DNA of 64,000 nt from Bifidobacterium polysaccharolyticum (GCF_016101585.1 NZ_JACFQG010000002.1:62001-126000), one strand, 5' to 3'. Counted from the first letter of the stretch, positions 28,339-38,201 are shown. The notes: a model not told the origin generated them from the sequence alone. Translations and numbers: made by a program.

Positions 28339-29610
28339 ATGAGTACCGCACCAAGGCTTGCAGCCGCCAAGAAGGACTGGGGACATGACGAGACCGGCTG
28401 CACGGTGCTGCACATTGACATGGATGCTTTCTACGCCTCTTGTGAGGTTGCACGACACCCGCAATTGCAGGGAAGGCCGGTCATTATCGGCACCGGGCAG
28501 CGTTCGGTGGTGTCGGCGGCCAGCTATGAGGCCAGAGCCTTTGGCGTCAACTCGGCCATGCCCCTGGCACGCGCCAAGCGACTGTGCCCTCAAGGGGTCT
28601 TCCTCCCGGTCGACATGACTTATTATCGGGGCATTTCACGACGGATATTTGATACGGTTTTCTCACAAATCACCGATCAGATCGAGCAGGTCTCCGTAGA
28701 CGAATGCTACATGGACGTGTCCGGGGCGCTCATGCGCTGGGGTATGCCCACAGCCATAGCCCGGTGGATTCGAGCCAGCGTGGCGCGCCAATTCCACGTG
28801 ACCTGCTCGGTGGGCATCGCCACCAACAAGCTGGTAGCCAAGATGGCCTCCACCAATGCCAAGCCTGACGGCATGCTGCTGATCCCCAAGGCCCGGCAGG
28901 CCGAGTTCGTCCAGCTGATGCCCCTGCGCGGGATCCCCGGCATCGGACCGGCCCTGGAAAAGCGGCTCAACGCCTGGGCAATCAAGGATGTGGCCGACTT
29001 GGCCACCATGAGTGAGCGGGATCTGGCTCGGGCCACAGGTTCGACCGTCACAGCCCGGATGCTGGCACAGGCCTCCCACGGCCTGGACGACGATCCGGTA
29101 AAGCCACGCGCACCTGAGAAATCCCTGGGCGCGGAACGCACCTTCCTGCACGACACCACCAGCATGAAGCAGGTCTGCGACCTCCTGCGCGCTTGCAGCG
29201 ACGAGGTGGCCACCGGACTGCGAGCGCATGACCTAATCGCTCGGACCATCACCGTCAAACTGCGCTTTGATGACCTGCGCTATATGACCAAGGCCCATAC
29301 CCTGGAGACACCGGTCAACTCAGCCAATCGCATCTATCCGCAGGCTGTCGGACTGCTCAAGGCCATGCTGGGGCTGCCTGAGGGTGTTCCCATGGACACT
29401 TCCCTGCCCCGGCTGATCCGCCTAGCCGGTGTCAGCGCATCCGGTCTGAGCCGGGTGGAAGATACCCCCATCCAGCCATCCTTGGACGACATCATGCGCG
29501 AGAGCAAACGTCACACCGGCAGCGAGTCCCAGCGCCTGGATCAGGCAGAGGCCACCATGGACTCCATCAGGAACCGCTACGGCAAGGGTTCGGTCAGCAT
29601 GGGTCTCTAA
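28339..29610 (+). CDS. dinB: DNA polymerase IV (Y family)
   Basis: Error-prone translesion polymerase, 423 residues. The palm carries the catalytic HIDMDAFYASCE (D27) and SVDECYMD (D121, E122). The HhH region GIPGIGPALEKRL lies at about 199-211, and a little-finger domain follows (about 255-370). No LexA-type CGAAC-N4-GTTCG box is visible upstream, so SOS control is unproven. The TAA overlaps the TAG of the convergent dapC by 4 bp. Confidence 0.95.
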   Translation: MSTAPRLAAAKKDWGHDETGCTVLHIDMDAFYASCEVARHPQLQGRPVIIGTGQRSVVSAASYEARAFGVNSAMPLARAKRLCPQGVFLPVDMTYYRGISRRIFDTVFSQITDQIEQVSVDECYMDVSGALMRWGMPTAIARWIRASVARQFHVTCSVGIATNKLVAKMASTNAKPDGMLLIPKARQAEFVQLMPLRGIPGIGPALEKRLNAWAIKDVADLATMSERDLARATGSTVTARMLAQASHGLDDDPVKPRAPEKSLGAERTFLHDTTSMKQVCDLLRACSDEVATGLRAHDLIARTITVKLRFDDLRYMTKAHTLETPVNSANRIYPQAVGLLKAMLGLPEGVPMDTSLPRLIRLAGVSASGLSRVEDTPIQPSLDDIMRESKRHTGSESQRLDQAEATMDSIRNRYGKGSVSMGL

Positions 29611-30761
29611 GCGCCTGTATGCAAACGATCCAGGGCCAGCTCCAACTGGTCGTCGGATATGGTGGACGAGAATCGCAAACGGTGACTATCCCCGTAGAAC
29701 TCCCCAGGACTGGCCAGAATCCCCATACGGGCCAGGTCGGCCATATCGGCCCAGCAATCGCCCGAACGGGCTTGCGCCCAGATATAAAGCCCACCCTGTG
29801 GCATGACGGCATCGTATCCGTAAGATGTCAGAGCTTGAGCCAAGGCCCGCAGACGACGGGCGTAGATCTCGCGCTGGGCCATCACAGATCCTCCGTCCTC
29901 CAGAGCGGCTCGCATAGCCCGCTGTACCGGACCTGGCACAATCAGTCCCACCTGCTTGCGGTAGGCGGTCATGGCCTTCACCAAATGAGCATCGCCGGCC
30001 ACGAGGGCCGCCCGGTAACCGGCCATGTTGGACTGTTTGCTCATCGAGTACAGACAGAGTATGCCGCTGGCATCGCCGCCACAGACTTCAGGTTCCAGGA
30101 TGCAGGGTGAGGCCGGGATCGGCGCATTCTGCCCGACTTGGGTATGTTCTGACCAATCCAGCATGGCATAGCACTCGTCACTCAAGACCGTGGCCCCTAT
30201 AGAACGAGCCGCCCGTACGATCTTAGCCAACCCGGCTCGGTCAATGACCTGCCCACTGGGGTTGCCTGGCGAATTGATCCATACTGCTCGCACGCCAGGC
30301 AGATCCACCCATGAATCCGTATCAACAGGATCATCCACGGTCGTCACCTGGGCTCCAGCCAGCTGGGTTCCGATGGCATAAGTGGGATAGGATACCTTCG
30401 GCTGCACCACCCGGTCCCCCGGTCCCAGATGCAGGAGGGAGGCCATGAGTGCCACCGCTTCCTTGGACCCGACCGTAGGCACCAGATCCGCGCCCACGGC
30501 ATCAAGATCGACCCCACGGCGATGACGGAACCAGTCGGTCGCAGCCTGCCTCAGGAGACCATCACCGGCAGTTTTTGGATAGCCTCGCGCCTGGCCATCA
30601 TCCGCAGCCGCCGCCAAGGCCTCCTTGACCGACCTGGGCACAGGATCCACCGGTGAACCCACCGAGAGGTCGACCAGACCGCCGGGGCACTGCTCAGCAC
30701 GCCGCCGGTAAGATTCAATCCTTGACCAATCATAGGGGGATTCGAACGAGTGAAAACCCAT
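29607..30761 (-). CDS. dapC: Succinyldiaminopimelate transaminase (aminotransferase class I/II)
   Basis: PLP enzyme converting N-succinyl-2-amino-6-ketopimelate to N-succinyl-diaminopimelate in lysine/cell-wall precursor synthesis. From ATG 30761 (MGFHSFESPYDW) it has 384 residues; the frame stays open farther upstream, but that part lacks conserved sequence. NSPGNPSGQV and the PLP lysine in YSMSKQSNMAGYRAA are clear. It lies 70 bp downstream of fdxA, a pairing conserved in actinobacteria that supports the DapC assignment over other aminotransferases. Confidence 0.9.
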   Translation of the reverse strand: MGFHSFESPYDWSRIESYRRRAEQCPGGLVDLSVGSPVDPVPRSVKEALAAAADDGQARGYPKTAGDGLLRQAATDWFRHRRGVDLDAVGADLVPTVGSKEAVALMASLLHLGPGDRVVQPKVSYPTYAIGTQLAGAQVTTVDDPVDTDSWVDLPGVRAVWINSPGNPSGQVIDRAGLAKIVRAARSIGATVLSDECYAMLDWSEHTQVGQNAPIPASPCILEPEVCGGDASGILCLYSMSKQSNMAGYRAALVAGDAHLVKAMTAYRKQVGLIVPGPVQRAMRAALEDGGSVMAQREIYARRLRALAQALTSYGYDAVMPQGGLYIWAQARSGDCWADMADLARMGILASPGEFYGDSHRLRFSSTISDDQLELALDRLHTGA

Positions 30762-30831
30762 GGCCCGCCTTTCTCTTATAAATAAGCCGCGGTGGGATGG
30801 CTCCCTTCCGCGGCTCGTCAGCCTTAATCGA

Positions 30832-31149
30832 CTACTTGTTGGGTGGCAGGGCTGCAACACCCTCCGGATCGTGATCATAGGGGCCGACCGCGGCAGCACC
30901 GCCGGCATCCCCCACCTGGGCGAAGAAATCAGTCGCTGCGTCCTTATACCAAGTCCACTCCTCGGGCAGATCGTCCTCGTAGAAGATGGCCTCCACCGGG
31001 CAGACAGGCTCGCAGGCGCCGCAGTCCACGCACTCGTTGGGGTTGATGTAGAGCGAACGGACGCCCTCGTAGATGCAGTCCACCGGGCATTCGTCCACGC
31101 AGGCCTTGTCCTTGACGTCCACGCAGGGCTGAGCGATGACGTAGGTCAT
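30832..31149 (-). CDS. fdxA: 7Fe ferredoxin
   Basis: Small cytoplasmic electron carrier of 105 residues. By analogy to mycobacterial FdxA, C9, C17 and C50 would hold a [3Fe-4S] cluster and C21, C40, C43 and C46 a [4Fe-4S] cluster; all are present. The acidic C-terminal half is typical of the actinobacterial type. It has an ideal AGGAGGT ribosome-binding site. The redox partner is not evident here. Confidence 0.95.
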   Translation of the reverse strand: MTYVIAQPCVDVKDKACVDECPVDCIYEGVRSLYINPNECVDCGACEPVCPVEAIFYEDDLPEEWTWYKDAATDFFAQVGDAGGAAAVGPYDHDPEGVAALPPNK

Positions 31150-31160
31150 GGGTTACCTCC

Positions 31161-31178
31161 TGAGTATGCGAGTACTCA
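31161..31178. promoter_or_regulatory. Inverted repeat immediately upstream of fdxA
   Basis: TGAGTA-N6-TACTCA, a perfect 6-bp-arm inverted repeat abutting the fdxA ribosome-binding site. The inner sequence also gives the palindrome GAGTACTC. It could be an operator or a small RNA hairpin. Confidence 0.35.
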
Positions 31179-31206
31179 CTTTACACTCCAGCGCCGACGC
31201 TCCAGG

Positions 31207-32730
31207 TCAGTCCAGACCGGCCTGGGTGGCCTCGGATATCTTCCCGCTGAGCTGATGGCGACCGAGCAGGGAGTGCCGGTAGGAATAGCCGAAGTAGATG
31301 GCCAGACCCGCAGCTAACCAGACCACGAATCGGATCCAGGTCAGTACGGTCAGGTTGAGCATGAGCCAGAGGCAGGCCAGAGCAATCAGAATGGGGACCC
31401 AGGGGTTGCCGGGCATCTTGAAGGATCGGGGCAGATCCGGCCGACGCTTGCGCATGATGGGCAGGGAAATGGCCACAAGCAGGAATGCCGAAAGCGTGCC
31501 GATATTGACCATGTCGGACAAGACGTCTATAGGGAAACAGGAGGCCACCACGGCCACCACGATGCCACCCAGGATCTGGATGCGGGCAGGCGTGCCATGA
31601 CGGCCGGTTCGGGACAGGGCACGGGGAAGAAGCCCGTCGCGACTCATGGCGAAGACGATGCGGGTCAGCCCTAGCAGGAGCACCATAACCACAGTGGTCA
31701 GACCCACCACGATGCCGAAGGAGATGATCTTGGCGGCCCAAGGAGCCCCTACCATCTCAAAACCGGTTGCCAGGGATGGGTTCTTGGCCTTGGCCAGATC
31801 CTTGTAGGAGACCATGCCGGTGGTGACGATGGCGACCAGGATGTACAGGGTGATGACAATCAGCATGCCCAGACCGATTCCGCGGGGAATGGTCTTGTGG
31901 GGCTCCTTGGCCTCCTCGGATGTTGTGGCGACGATATCGAAGCCTACGAAGGCGAAGAAGACCAGGGCGGCGCCTGAGAGGATGCCTGGGACACCGTAGA
32001 TGGTGGGCTGCATGCCGGAAACCCACTGCCAGAGCGGCTGGCCCATGATCCCGGGCACGCTGGCCCCCGGCACGGCCGAAGCGGGCTCGGAAGGCGGGAT
32101 GAAGGGCCGGTAGTTGTCCAACTTGACGTAGAAGAAGCCCACCACAATGACGAAGACCACGATACCGATCTTGAGGACGGTCAAGGCGCCGTCGAACCGG
32201 GCCGAGAGCTTGGTACCCAGAACCAGAAGAACCGTGAAGAGGGTGACGACCGCCAGCGGGGCCAGGTCCACATCCAGGCCGCCCAGATGGAAGCTGGAGC
32301 TGAATGAGGTGCCGCCCATCAGATGGATGAAGTCATTCAGGTAGACGCCCCAGTACTTGGAGATGACCGAGGCGGCCATGAGCATCTCCAGGATCAGGTC
32401 CCAGCCGATGATCCAAGCCACCAGTTCGCCTATGGTGTTGTAGGTGAAGGTGTAGGCCGAGCCTGAAACCGGGATCATGGAGGCGAACTCCGCGTAGCAC
32501 ATGACGGCCGCTGCGCAGACAATGCCTGCGATGACGAAGGAGATGATGACGGCCGGCCCCGCATGGAAGGCCGCCGCCTGGGCCCCCACCGAGAAGATGC
32601 CAGCGCCCACGGCCACTGCGACGGCCATAATGGCCAGGTCCCAGGTGGTCAGCGTCCGCTTAAGCGACCTACCCTCCTCCCCGGTCTCCGCCAGGGTCTG
32701 TTCAACGGATTTCTTTCTGAATAATTCCAT
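31207..32730 (-). CDS. APC-superfamily amino acid permease
   Basis: Secondary transporter of the inner membrane, 507 residues with about 12-14 hydrophobic helices. The APC core GAGIFSVGAQAA at about 42-53 (substrate-binding unwound TM1) and the GFDIVATTSEEAKEP motif near 268-282 place it in the cationic amino acid transporter (CAT/YfnA-like) group. The exact substrate is unknown. Its stop lies 57 bp before the fdxA start, so read-through into fdxA-dapC is possible. Confidence 0.9.
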   Translation of the reverse strand: MELFRKKSVEQTLAETGEEGRSLKRTLTTWDLAIMAVAVAVGAGIFSVGAQAAAFHAGPAVIISFVIAGIVCAAAVMCYAEFASMIPVSGSAYTFTYNTIGELVAWIIGWDLILEMLMAASVISKYWGVYLNDFIHLMGGTSFSSSFHLGGLDVDLAPLAVVTLFTVLLVLGTKLSARFDGALTVLKIGIVVFVIVVGFFYVKLDNYRPFIPPSEPASAVPGASVPGIMGQPLWQWVSGMQPTIYGVPGILSGAALVFFAFVGFDIVATTSEEAKEPHKTIPRGIGLGMLIVITLYILVAIVTTGMVSYKDLAKAKNPSLATGFEMVGAPWAAKIISFGIVVGLTTVVMVLLLGLTRIVFAMSRDGLLPRALSRTGRHGTPARIQILGGIVVAVVASCFPIDVLSDMVNIGTLSAFLLVAISLPIMRKRRPDLPRSFKMPGNPWVPILIALACLWLMLNLTVLTWIRFVVWLAAGLAIYFGYSYRHSLLGRHQLSGKISEATQAGLD

Positions 32731-32819
32731 CCTGCTCCCAATCGTGACTTATTGTGCCGCAAACTCCTCCGGCCCATCACTATAGGAGATAGGGGCACAC
32801 AACTCCGGACTTTGCTCAT

Positions 32820-32847
32820 TTCGGGATATTACCTTCGGGATATTACC
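32820..32847. repeat. Perfect 14-bp tandem repeat upstream of the permease gene
   Basis: TTCGGGATATTACC occurs twice without a gap, about 90-117 bp upstream of the permease start. It may be a double binding site or a recent slippage duplication. On the minus strand each copy contains TAATAT, a possible -10. Confidence 0.6.
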
Positions 32848-32911
32848 CGCTGGCAAGTCTTTCGGAATCGGCAACTCAATCAAGGCAAAACTATCTGCCA
32901 ATAGACAACAA

Positions 32912-32940
32912 GGCACCCCAGCCGTTTCGACCAGGGTGCC
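32912..32940 (-). terminator. Terminator of the uxaA operon
   Basis: Perfect 7-bp stem GGCACCC/GGGTGCC with CTGG/CCAG pairing inside, 21 bp beyond the uxaA stop. It is followed on the minus strand by TTGTTG, a weak T-run. Confidence 0.6.
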
Positions 32941-32960
32941 CATTGGGTGCAACCCGCACT

Positions 32961-34577
32961 CTATTCAGTCGGGCCATCCTTGAATATGGCAATATCCTGC
33001 ATGCCGTTACGCTCATTGCAGGTCTGCTCACCGTTGACCACTGCAAGGACTTTCTTACGAAAATCGTTGAAAACCTGATCCCCGGGCTCATCCAAAAGAC
33101 GGCCGGCGTCGAAGTCAATCCAACGATGCTTCTTGGTGGCCAGAGGCGTGTTGGTAGCTACTTTCACAGTAGGCACGAAAGTTCCGAAGGGAGTGCCCCG
33201 GCCAGTAGTGAAGAGGACCACTTGCGCTCCGGCTGCGGCCATTCCCGTGCTGGAGACAAGGTCGTTGCCTGGCGTCTGCAGCAGAGAGAGCCCGGGCCTA
33301 GAAATATGGTCACCATAGTTGAGCACGTCCTCGACCTCGCAACGACCGCCTTTGCGGATGCAACCCAAGGATTTGTCCTCCAAAGTCGTGATTCCGCCCT
33401 TCTTGTTGCCTGGAGAGGGGTTGTCGGATATGACTTCGCCGTATTTGCGGAAGAACCCCTTGAAATTGTTGATAAGGTCGACGACATCATGGAAGACCTG
33501 CTCGTCGCGTGCCTGACTCATCAGGACCTGCTCGGCCCCGAACATTTCAGGGACCTCGGCCAGGACCACGGAACCGCCCTGAGTAACCACCCATTCAGCG
33601 AACCGACCGACCAGCGGGTTGGCCGTGATACCTGACATTCCATCGGACCCGCCGCACTTGACGCTGACCTTGAGTTCAGACAGAGGCACCTCTTCGCGGT
33701 GATCACCTTTGGCGGCCTCGTTAATCTGGTCCAGGAGGGCATCGGCCTCATCCAGCTCGTCCTCCACCTCCTGGCATATGACCCAACGAACCCGGTTCGT
33801 GTCATACTCGCCCAAGGTGCTCAGCATGTCCTCCATCTGATTGTTTTCACACCCCAGACCGACGAGGAGCACACCCCCAGCGTTGGGATGGGTGGCAATA
33901 TCCTGAAGACAACGCCTGGTGTAGACCAGATCGCCTCCGAGTTGGGAGCATCCATAAGGATGACGCGCCACGATCACCGAGTCAAAAGATCCGTTGCCGG
34001 GATGACGGGCTGAGAAAGACCGTGCCATGGCGTTGCACAGACTATTGATGCAGCCTACGGTTGGGACGATATAGAGGTCGTTGCGGATGCCTACCTTGCC
34101 TGTGGTGCGCCGATATCCTTGGAAAGTCCCGGTCGGACTGCCCGGCTTGACCGTGTCGGTAACCGGCTGATAACGGTAGCTCAAGTCGGCGCCCAGGTTG
34201 GTGGCCAGATTGTGCGTATGGACCCATTGTCCTGTAGTGATAGCCTCCTTGGCATGGCCGATGGCATAGCCATACTTGATGACGTCCTCACCCTTGGAAA
34301 TGTCCTGAAGCGCAAGTTTGTGTCCACGGGGAATTTGGTCAAGCACCGTCACCTCGCCATGCCCCTCGACCAGGACCCTTTCGCCGGGCTCCAGATTCCT
34401 GGCAGCGACAGCCACCATATCTGTAGGATTAAGCAGAATCGTATCCTGGCCGGTCCGCGCCGGTATGTCCTTGACATAGTCATGCTTCAGGCCGGTGGCA
34501 TCTCCCGTATCACAGGTGGGAACGAATCCCGTGGAACCACCCTCTGGAATCATGCACTGCTGCTTTGCCTCACTCAT
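32961..34577 (-). CDS. uxaA: Altronate dehydratase
   Basis: Dehydrates D-altronate to 2-keto-3-deoxygluconate in galacturonate breakdown; an iron-dependent UxaA/GarD-family enzyme. The 538 residues hold an N-terminal SAF domain (about 40-125, with GHKLALQDISKGEDVIKYG) and the long catalytic domain (GYRRTTGKVGIRND, YGCSQ, VKCGGSDGMSGITANP). It is the last gene of the transporter-GH43 operon, 86 bp after the GH43 gene. Galactarate or glucarate dehydratases are relatives, but the presence of uxaB and uxaC makes altronate the best guess. Confidence 0.9.
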   Translation of the reverse strand: MSEAKQQCMIPEGGSTGFVPTCDTGDATGLKHDYVKDIPARTGQDTILLNPTDMVAVAARNLEPGERVLVEGHGEVTVLDQIPRGHKLALQDISKGEDVIKYGYAIGHAKEAITTGQWVHTHNLATNLGADLSYRYQPVTDTVKPGSPTGTFQGYRRTTGKVGIRNDLYIVPTVGCINSLCNAMARSFSARHPGNGSFDSVIVARHPYGCSQLGGDLVYTRRCLQDIATHPNAGGVLLVGLGCENNQMEDMLSTLGEYDTNRVRWVICQEVEDELDEADALLDQINEAAKGDHREEVPLSELKVSVKCGGSDGMSGITANPLVGRFAEWVVTQGGSVVLAEVPEMFGAEQVLMSQARDEQVFHDVVDLINNFKGFFRKYGEVISDNPSPGNKKGGITTLEDKSLGCIRKGGRCEVEDVLNYGDHISRPGLSLLQTPGNDLVSSTGMAAAGAQVVLFTTGRGTPFGTFVPTVKVATNTPLATKKHRWIDFDAGRLLDEPGDQVFNDFRKKVLAVVNGEQTCNERNGMQDIAIFKDGPTE

Positions 34578-34663
34578 GCTGTTATGCTATGTAGCCCACG
34601 AGGAGCGGTTCCTTTTTGTTGCCAGTCTTTGCTTGTTCTTCGAACCATTGCAAGCGCACATCA

Positions 34664-36262
34664 TCAATCGGCATGCACTTCCTCATAGTCGAAATAGGCA
34701 AAGTCCGCGAAGGAACAATGAGCATCCATGTCCTGGGCGCAAATCCCCACCATGGCTCCGGAGAAGACCGTTTTGCCCCTGAGCTTACCGACATGTTCGT
34801 CACTGAGATGCCAGGCCGGCAGCCAATCACCCATCGGCTTCGGATCGTCATCCCCCGAACCCAGCAAGAACCTCGCCTTGTCATGTCGCACCTGAACCCG
34901 GATCGTATAGGTGTTTGAACCACTTACGTCAATGAGCGGAGACGCAAATGAGAATGCATCACCCTCATTGACAAGTACCCTAGCTGTCGGATGCCCAGCA
35001 TCCCCCTCGCCTCCTATATATGCATACATCCAGTTGCTGGTGTCGTAAAACAGAATCAGGCCTGCGGTCTGTTGGAAATTCTCAGGATGAAACTCCATCT
35101 GTGTTACTGCGTCAAAGCTGAAGGACTGCCAACGACGAGCGAAAAGCGTCTGCTCGTGCAGGCTGGATGGACTCTGTCCTCCATGAAGGCGGAGCCAACC
35201 CGGTCTCTCGGTCAAGGAATAGTCCCGCTCCGCTTTCAGCGGTGCCCGAAGGGTTTTGAAAGATGGAGGTAATCCACTTTCAGGGGAAAAATGAACCGAC
35301 TCCGAGTAGTCAGTGCACTGACTGGCATCCGTACCCTCCACCTGGATTGTCCGCTGTGGATTATGACCTCCTCCAACCAGACGTGGCCAGCCATCCGAAT
35401 CCCATTCGATGGGTTGAAGAGCGGTTTCCCTGCCAAGCACACACTCGCCACGTCTCCTTAGTGGACGGGCACACAGGTAGGTGATGTACCACTGTCCGTC
35501 CTTTTCCAGAAGACTGCAATGCCCTGCCTTCTGCAAGTAGCCGTCAGGATCATCCTCCGCAGTAATCAGGGGGTTGTAGGGGGACTCCTGCCAAGGACCT
35601 TGCAGCGAGTTCGAACGGACAACCGTGGCGGCATGGTTCCATTCGGTCCCACCCGCCGCACAGACCAGATAGTAATATTCTCCGCGTCGATATATCTGAG
35701 GCCCCTCACAGACACCCAGACTGGTCCCCTTGAAGATGCGCCGTCGCTCCCCCACCAGACACATCTTCTCCGTGTCAAATTCCTGGAGGACCACTCCAGC
35801 GAAGCGCTTATGTCCCATGCGCCAGTCATAGAGCATGTTCATAAACCATGAGCGCCCATCCTCATCATGGAAAAGCGACGGGTCAAAACCCGAAGCAGTG
35901 ACAAAAACGGGATCCGACCAGGGGCCATTTATGGATGGTGCGGTGATGACATAATTAAGCGTGTCTTTATAGATGGTCGCGCTTTTCACATCCGTGTATA
36001 CAAGCCAGTACAACCCCTTGGCATAGGAGAGATGGGGGGCCCAGATGCAACAAGCGTTCGGATCGCCCCGTAAATTCACCTGGCTGGTTCTGGTCAGCGG
36101 AGCACAGACCCATTCCCAATTGACCAGATCCCTGGAATGGTAGATGTCCACCCCCGGCCACCATTCAAAGGTGGAATTGGCTATATAGTAATCATCGCCA
36201 ACCCTCAAAGCCGATGGATCGGGATGAAAGCCTGGAATAACTGGATTCTTAACGAGCGACAT
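34664..36262 (-). CDS. GH43 beta-xylosidase (XynB-like)
   Basis: Inverting exo-enzyme releasing xylose from the non-reducing end of xylo-oligosaccharides; arabinofuranosidase activity is a common side reaction. The 532-residue protein has the five-bladed propeller (1-~320) and a C-terminal beta-sandwich typical of the long XynB-type subgroup. The catalytic triad is at the same numbers as in the Selenomonas xylosidase: Asp15 (HPDP), Asp127 (GFDPSLF) and Glu186 (CEGP). It has no signal peptide, so it is cytoplasmic and acts after import by the ABC system encoded just upstream (9-bp gap). Confidence 0.92.
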   Translation of the reverse strand: MSLVKNPVIPGFHPDPSALRVGDDYYIANSTFEWWPGVDIYHSRDLVNWEWVCAPLTRTSQVNLRGDPNACCIWAPHLSYAKGLYWLVYTDVKSATIYKDTLNYVITAPSINGPWSDPVFVTASGFDPSLFHDEDGRSWFMNMLYDWRMGHKRFAGVVLQEFDTEKMCLVGERRRIFKGTSLGVCEGPQIYRRGEYYYLVCAAGGTEWNHAATVVRSNSLQGPWQESPYNPLITAEDDPDGYLQKAGHCSLLEKDGQWYITYLCARPLRRRGECVLGRETALQPIEWDSDGWPRLVGGGHNPQRTIQVEGTDASQCTDYSESVHFSPESGLPPSFKTLRAPLKAERDYSLTERPGWLRLHGGQSPSSLHEQTLFARRWQSFSFDAVTQMEFHPENFQQTAGLILFYDTSNWMYAYIGGEGDAGHPTARVLVNEGDAFSFASPLIDVSGSNTYTIRVQVRHDKARFLLGSGDDDPKPMGDWLPAWHLSDEHVGKLRGKTVFSGAMVGICAQDMDAHCSFADFAYFDYEEVHAD

Positions 36263-36271
36263 AGCCTCACC

Positions 36272-37261
36272 TTACTGCTTGACCGCACCTGCGGACAGAC
36301 CGGACTGCCAGTACTTCTGAAGGAAAAGAAATGCGATAATCAGTGGAATCACAGCCAGCAGGGACCCTGTCAGGATCATATTGTTGGGCACCACATGATA
36401 GGTGGCGTCACCCCCCATCTTCATCCAGACGTTGAGTCCGACCGTCAAAGGATAGTCACGTACATCGGAAAGCATGATAAGCGGCAGGAAGTAATTGTTC
36501 CAGACACCGACCAAGGCGAATAGGAGGGTGGTTACGAAACCCGGCGCCAGAAGAGGCAGGGCGATCTTCCAAAAGATAGTCCATGTATTGGCCCCGTCTA
36601 TGCGAGCCGCCTCCACCATCGAAATGGGGATGGATGTCTGCGCATAGATGATCATCAGGTAAAGCCCAAAGGGATTCGATAGCTGTGGGATGATAACTGC
36701 CAGAGGGGTATTGGTCATACCCATCTTGGAATACAGAAGGAAGAGGGGAACGGTGATGACCGTCGACGGAATGGACATGAAGATGAGCGTGACCCAAAGC
36801 AGGGCATTCCTCCCGTGGAATTTCATCGTGGCGATTGCATAGCCTGCAAACGTTGCGAAGAGAGTGGATCCCACACCAGCTATAACCGCGTAGACAAGCG
36901 TGTTGACCAGCCAACGCCCATACACTCCGTTTTCAAAGGTGAAAGCCTCGATGACATTCTCGAAGAAAACATTGGAGTCAGCAAACCAAAGACCTGGTGA
37001 TGAATACAGTCCCTCATTGGTCTTGGTAGAGGAAAAAGCGAGCCAGATAAGAGGAACCAGGCAATAGATCACCATAAGCAGCATAATCAGGTGAAGAAGG
37101 ACATCGAGAATCTTCTGAGTGGAGGTCAAACGTACCGGCAGGCCATTACCTCCGGCTTTCTTCAAACGAATGGCCCTGTCCTTTCGAGCCAGTCTGTCGT
37201 CGCGACGACGCTGCGAGGAGGAACGGGAAGCCTTGTTATTGATGAGACTGGTTGATGACAT
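36272..37261 (-). CDS. Carbohydrate ABC transporter permease (MalG type)
   Basis: Inner-membrane subunit of a CUT1 sugar importer, 329 residues. It has six TM helices and the cytoplasmic EAA loop (EAARIDGANTWTIFWKIALPLLAPG), which contacts the ATPase. The N-terminus is basic and disordered. It starts 1 bp after the upstream permease stop. No ATPase gene is in the operon, so a shared MsiK-type ATPase elsewhere is expected. Confidence 0.93.
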   Translation of the reverse strand: MSSTSLINNKASRSSSQRRRDDRLARKDRAIRLKKAGGNGLPVRLTSTQKILDVLLHLIMLLMVIYCLVPLIWLAFSSTKTNEGLYSSPGLWFADSNVFFENVIEAFTFENGVYGRWLVNTLVYAVIAGVGSTLFATFAGYAIATMKFHGRNALLWVTLIFMSIPSTVITVPLFLLYSKMGMTNTPLAVIIPQLSNPFGLYLMIIYAQTSIPISMVEAARIDGANTWTIFWKIALPLLAPGFVTTLLFALVGVWNNYFLPLIMLSDVRDYPLTVGLNVWMKMGGDATYHVVPNNMILTGSLLAVIPLIIAFLFLQKYWQSGLSAGAVKQ

Positions 37262-37262
37262 T

Positions 37263-38201
37263 TTACTTCTCCTCCCAACGATTACCCAGCATCTTGACGA
37301 CGCTGATGATGATCATGGTGAACAGACCCACCACCAGGGATACGGCGGCCGCATAATTGAGATCATTGCCACTAAAAGCAAGGGAGTAGGTGTACAGGTT
37401 TGGTGTGTAATAACTGGTAACCACTTCGGGGGCTATGGTCTGCATCATGCTGGGCGTATTGAACAGCTGGAGCGAATAGATTATGTTGAAAAGGATGGTC
37501 ATGACGACAGAACTGCGAATCTGCGGTATTTTAATTGACCAGGCAATCCTGAATTCGCTGGCGCCATCCACTCGAGCCGACTCATAGAGTTCCTCAGGCA
37601 AGGCTTTGAGCGACGAGTAATAAATCAGTGTGTTGTACCCCATTGAGACCCAGATGCTGATATTAATCATGGCCCAGAGCATGAGCTCCTTTGAAATCAT
37701 ATTGGGGGCCTGGGCATGGAAGAGAGCAAAGACCTGTCCGAAGAGTCCATAATCCCTCCCATAGATATAACTCCACATCAAGGCAGCAATGACATTGGGA
37801 ACGGCATAGGGCAGGAACAGCAGTATCCGGGGAATGGCCACATGCCGGATACGCTGAGAATCAAGCATCAAGGCGGCAAGCAGGGAGAGGAAGGTCATCA
37901 GGGGGACCTCAATGATCGCATAGATCGCCACCCGGTTGAAGCCATTCCACAACAGAGGATCCTTGATCGCCCGGATGAAGTTGGTCATACCGGCAAATCG
38001 CTCCCCACCAATCATCTGTTCCTTGAACAGCCCAAGGTAAAACGCATAAATCATCGGAATTATGGTTCCACCCAAGAAGACAATTACATAGGGCAAGCAC
38101 CAGATCATGCCTATATGCTGAAGTCTCTCCTTGCGTGGACTCGCCTCACTGGGGGCTTGAGGAGACACGACCCCGTCCGAGGCCACTACGGCTGTGCTCA
38201 T
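37263..38201 (-). CDS. Carbohydrate ABC transporter permease (MalF type)
   Basis: Partner permease of the CUT1 importer, 312 residues with six TM helices and the EAA-like loop ESARVDGASEFRIAWSIKIPQI. I chose ATG 38201, six bases after AAGGAG, over the in-frame GTG one codon upstream, which would be too close to the ribosome-binding site. It follows the binding-protein gene after 135 bp. Confidence 0.93.
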   Translation of the reverse strand: MSTAVVASDGVVSPQAPSEASPRKERLQHIGMIWCLPYVIVFLGGTIIPMIYAFYLGLFKEQMIGGERFAGMTNFIRAIKDPLLWNGFNRVAIYAIIEVPLMTFLSLLAALMLDSQRIRHVAIPRILLFLPYAVPNVIAALMWSYIYGRDYGLFGQVFALFHAQAPNMISKELMLWAMINISIWVSMGYNTLIYYSSLKALPEELYESARVDGASEFRIAWSIKIPQIRSSVVMTILFNIIYSLQLFNTPSMMQTIAPEVVTSYYTPNLYTYSLAFSGNDLNYAAAVSLVVGLFTMIIISVVKMLGNRWEEK

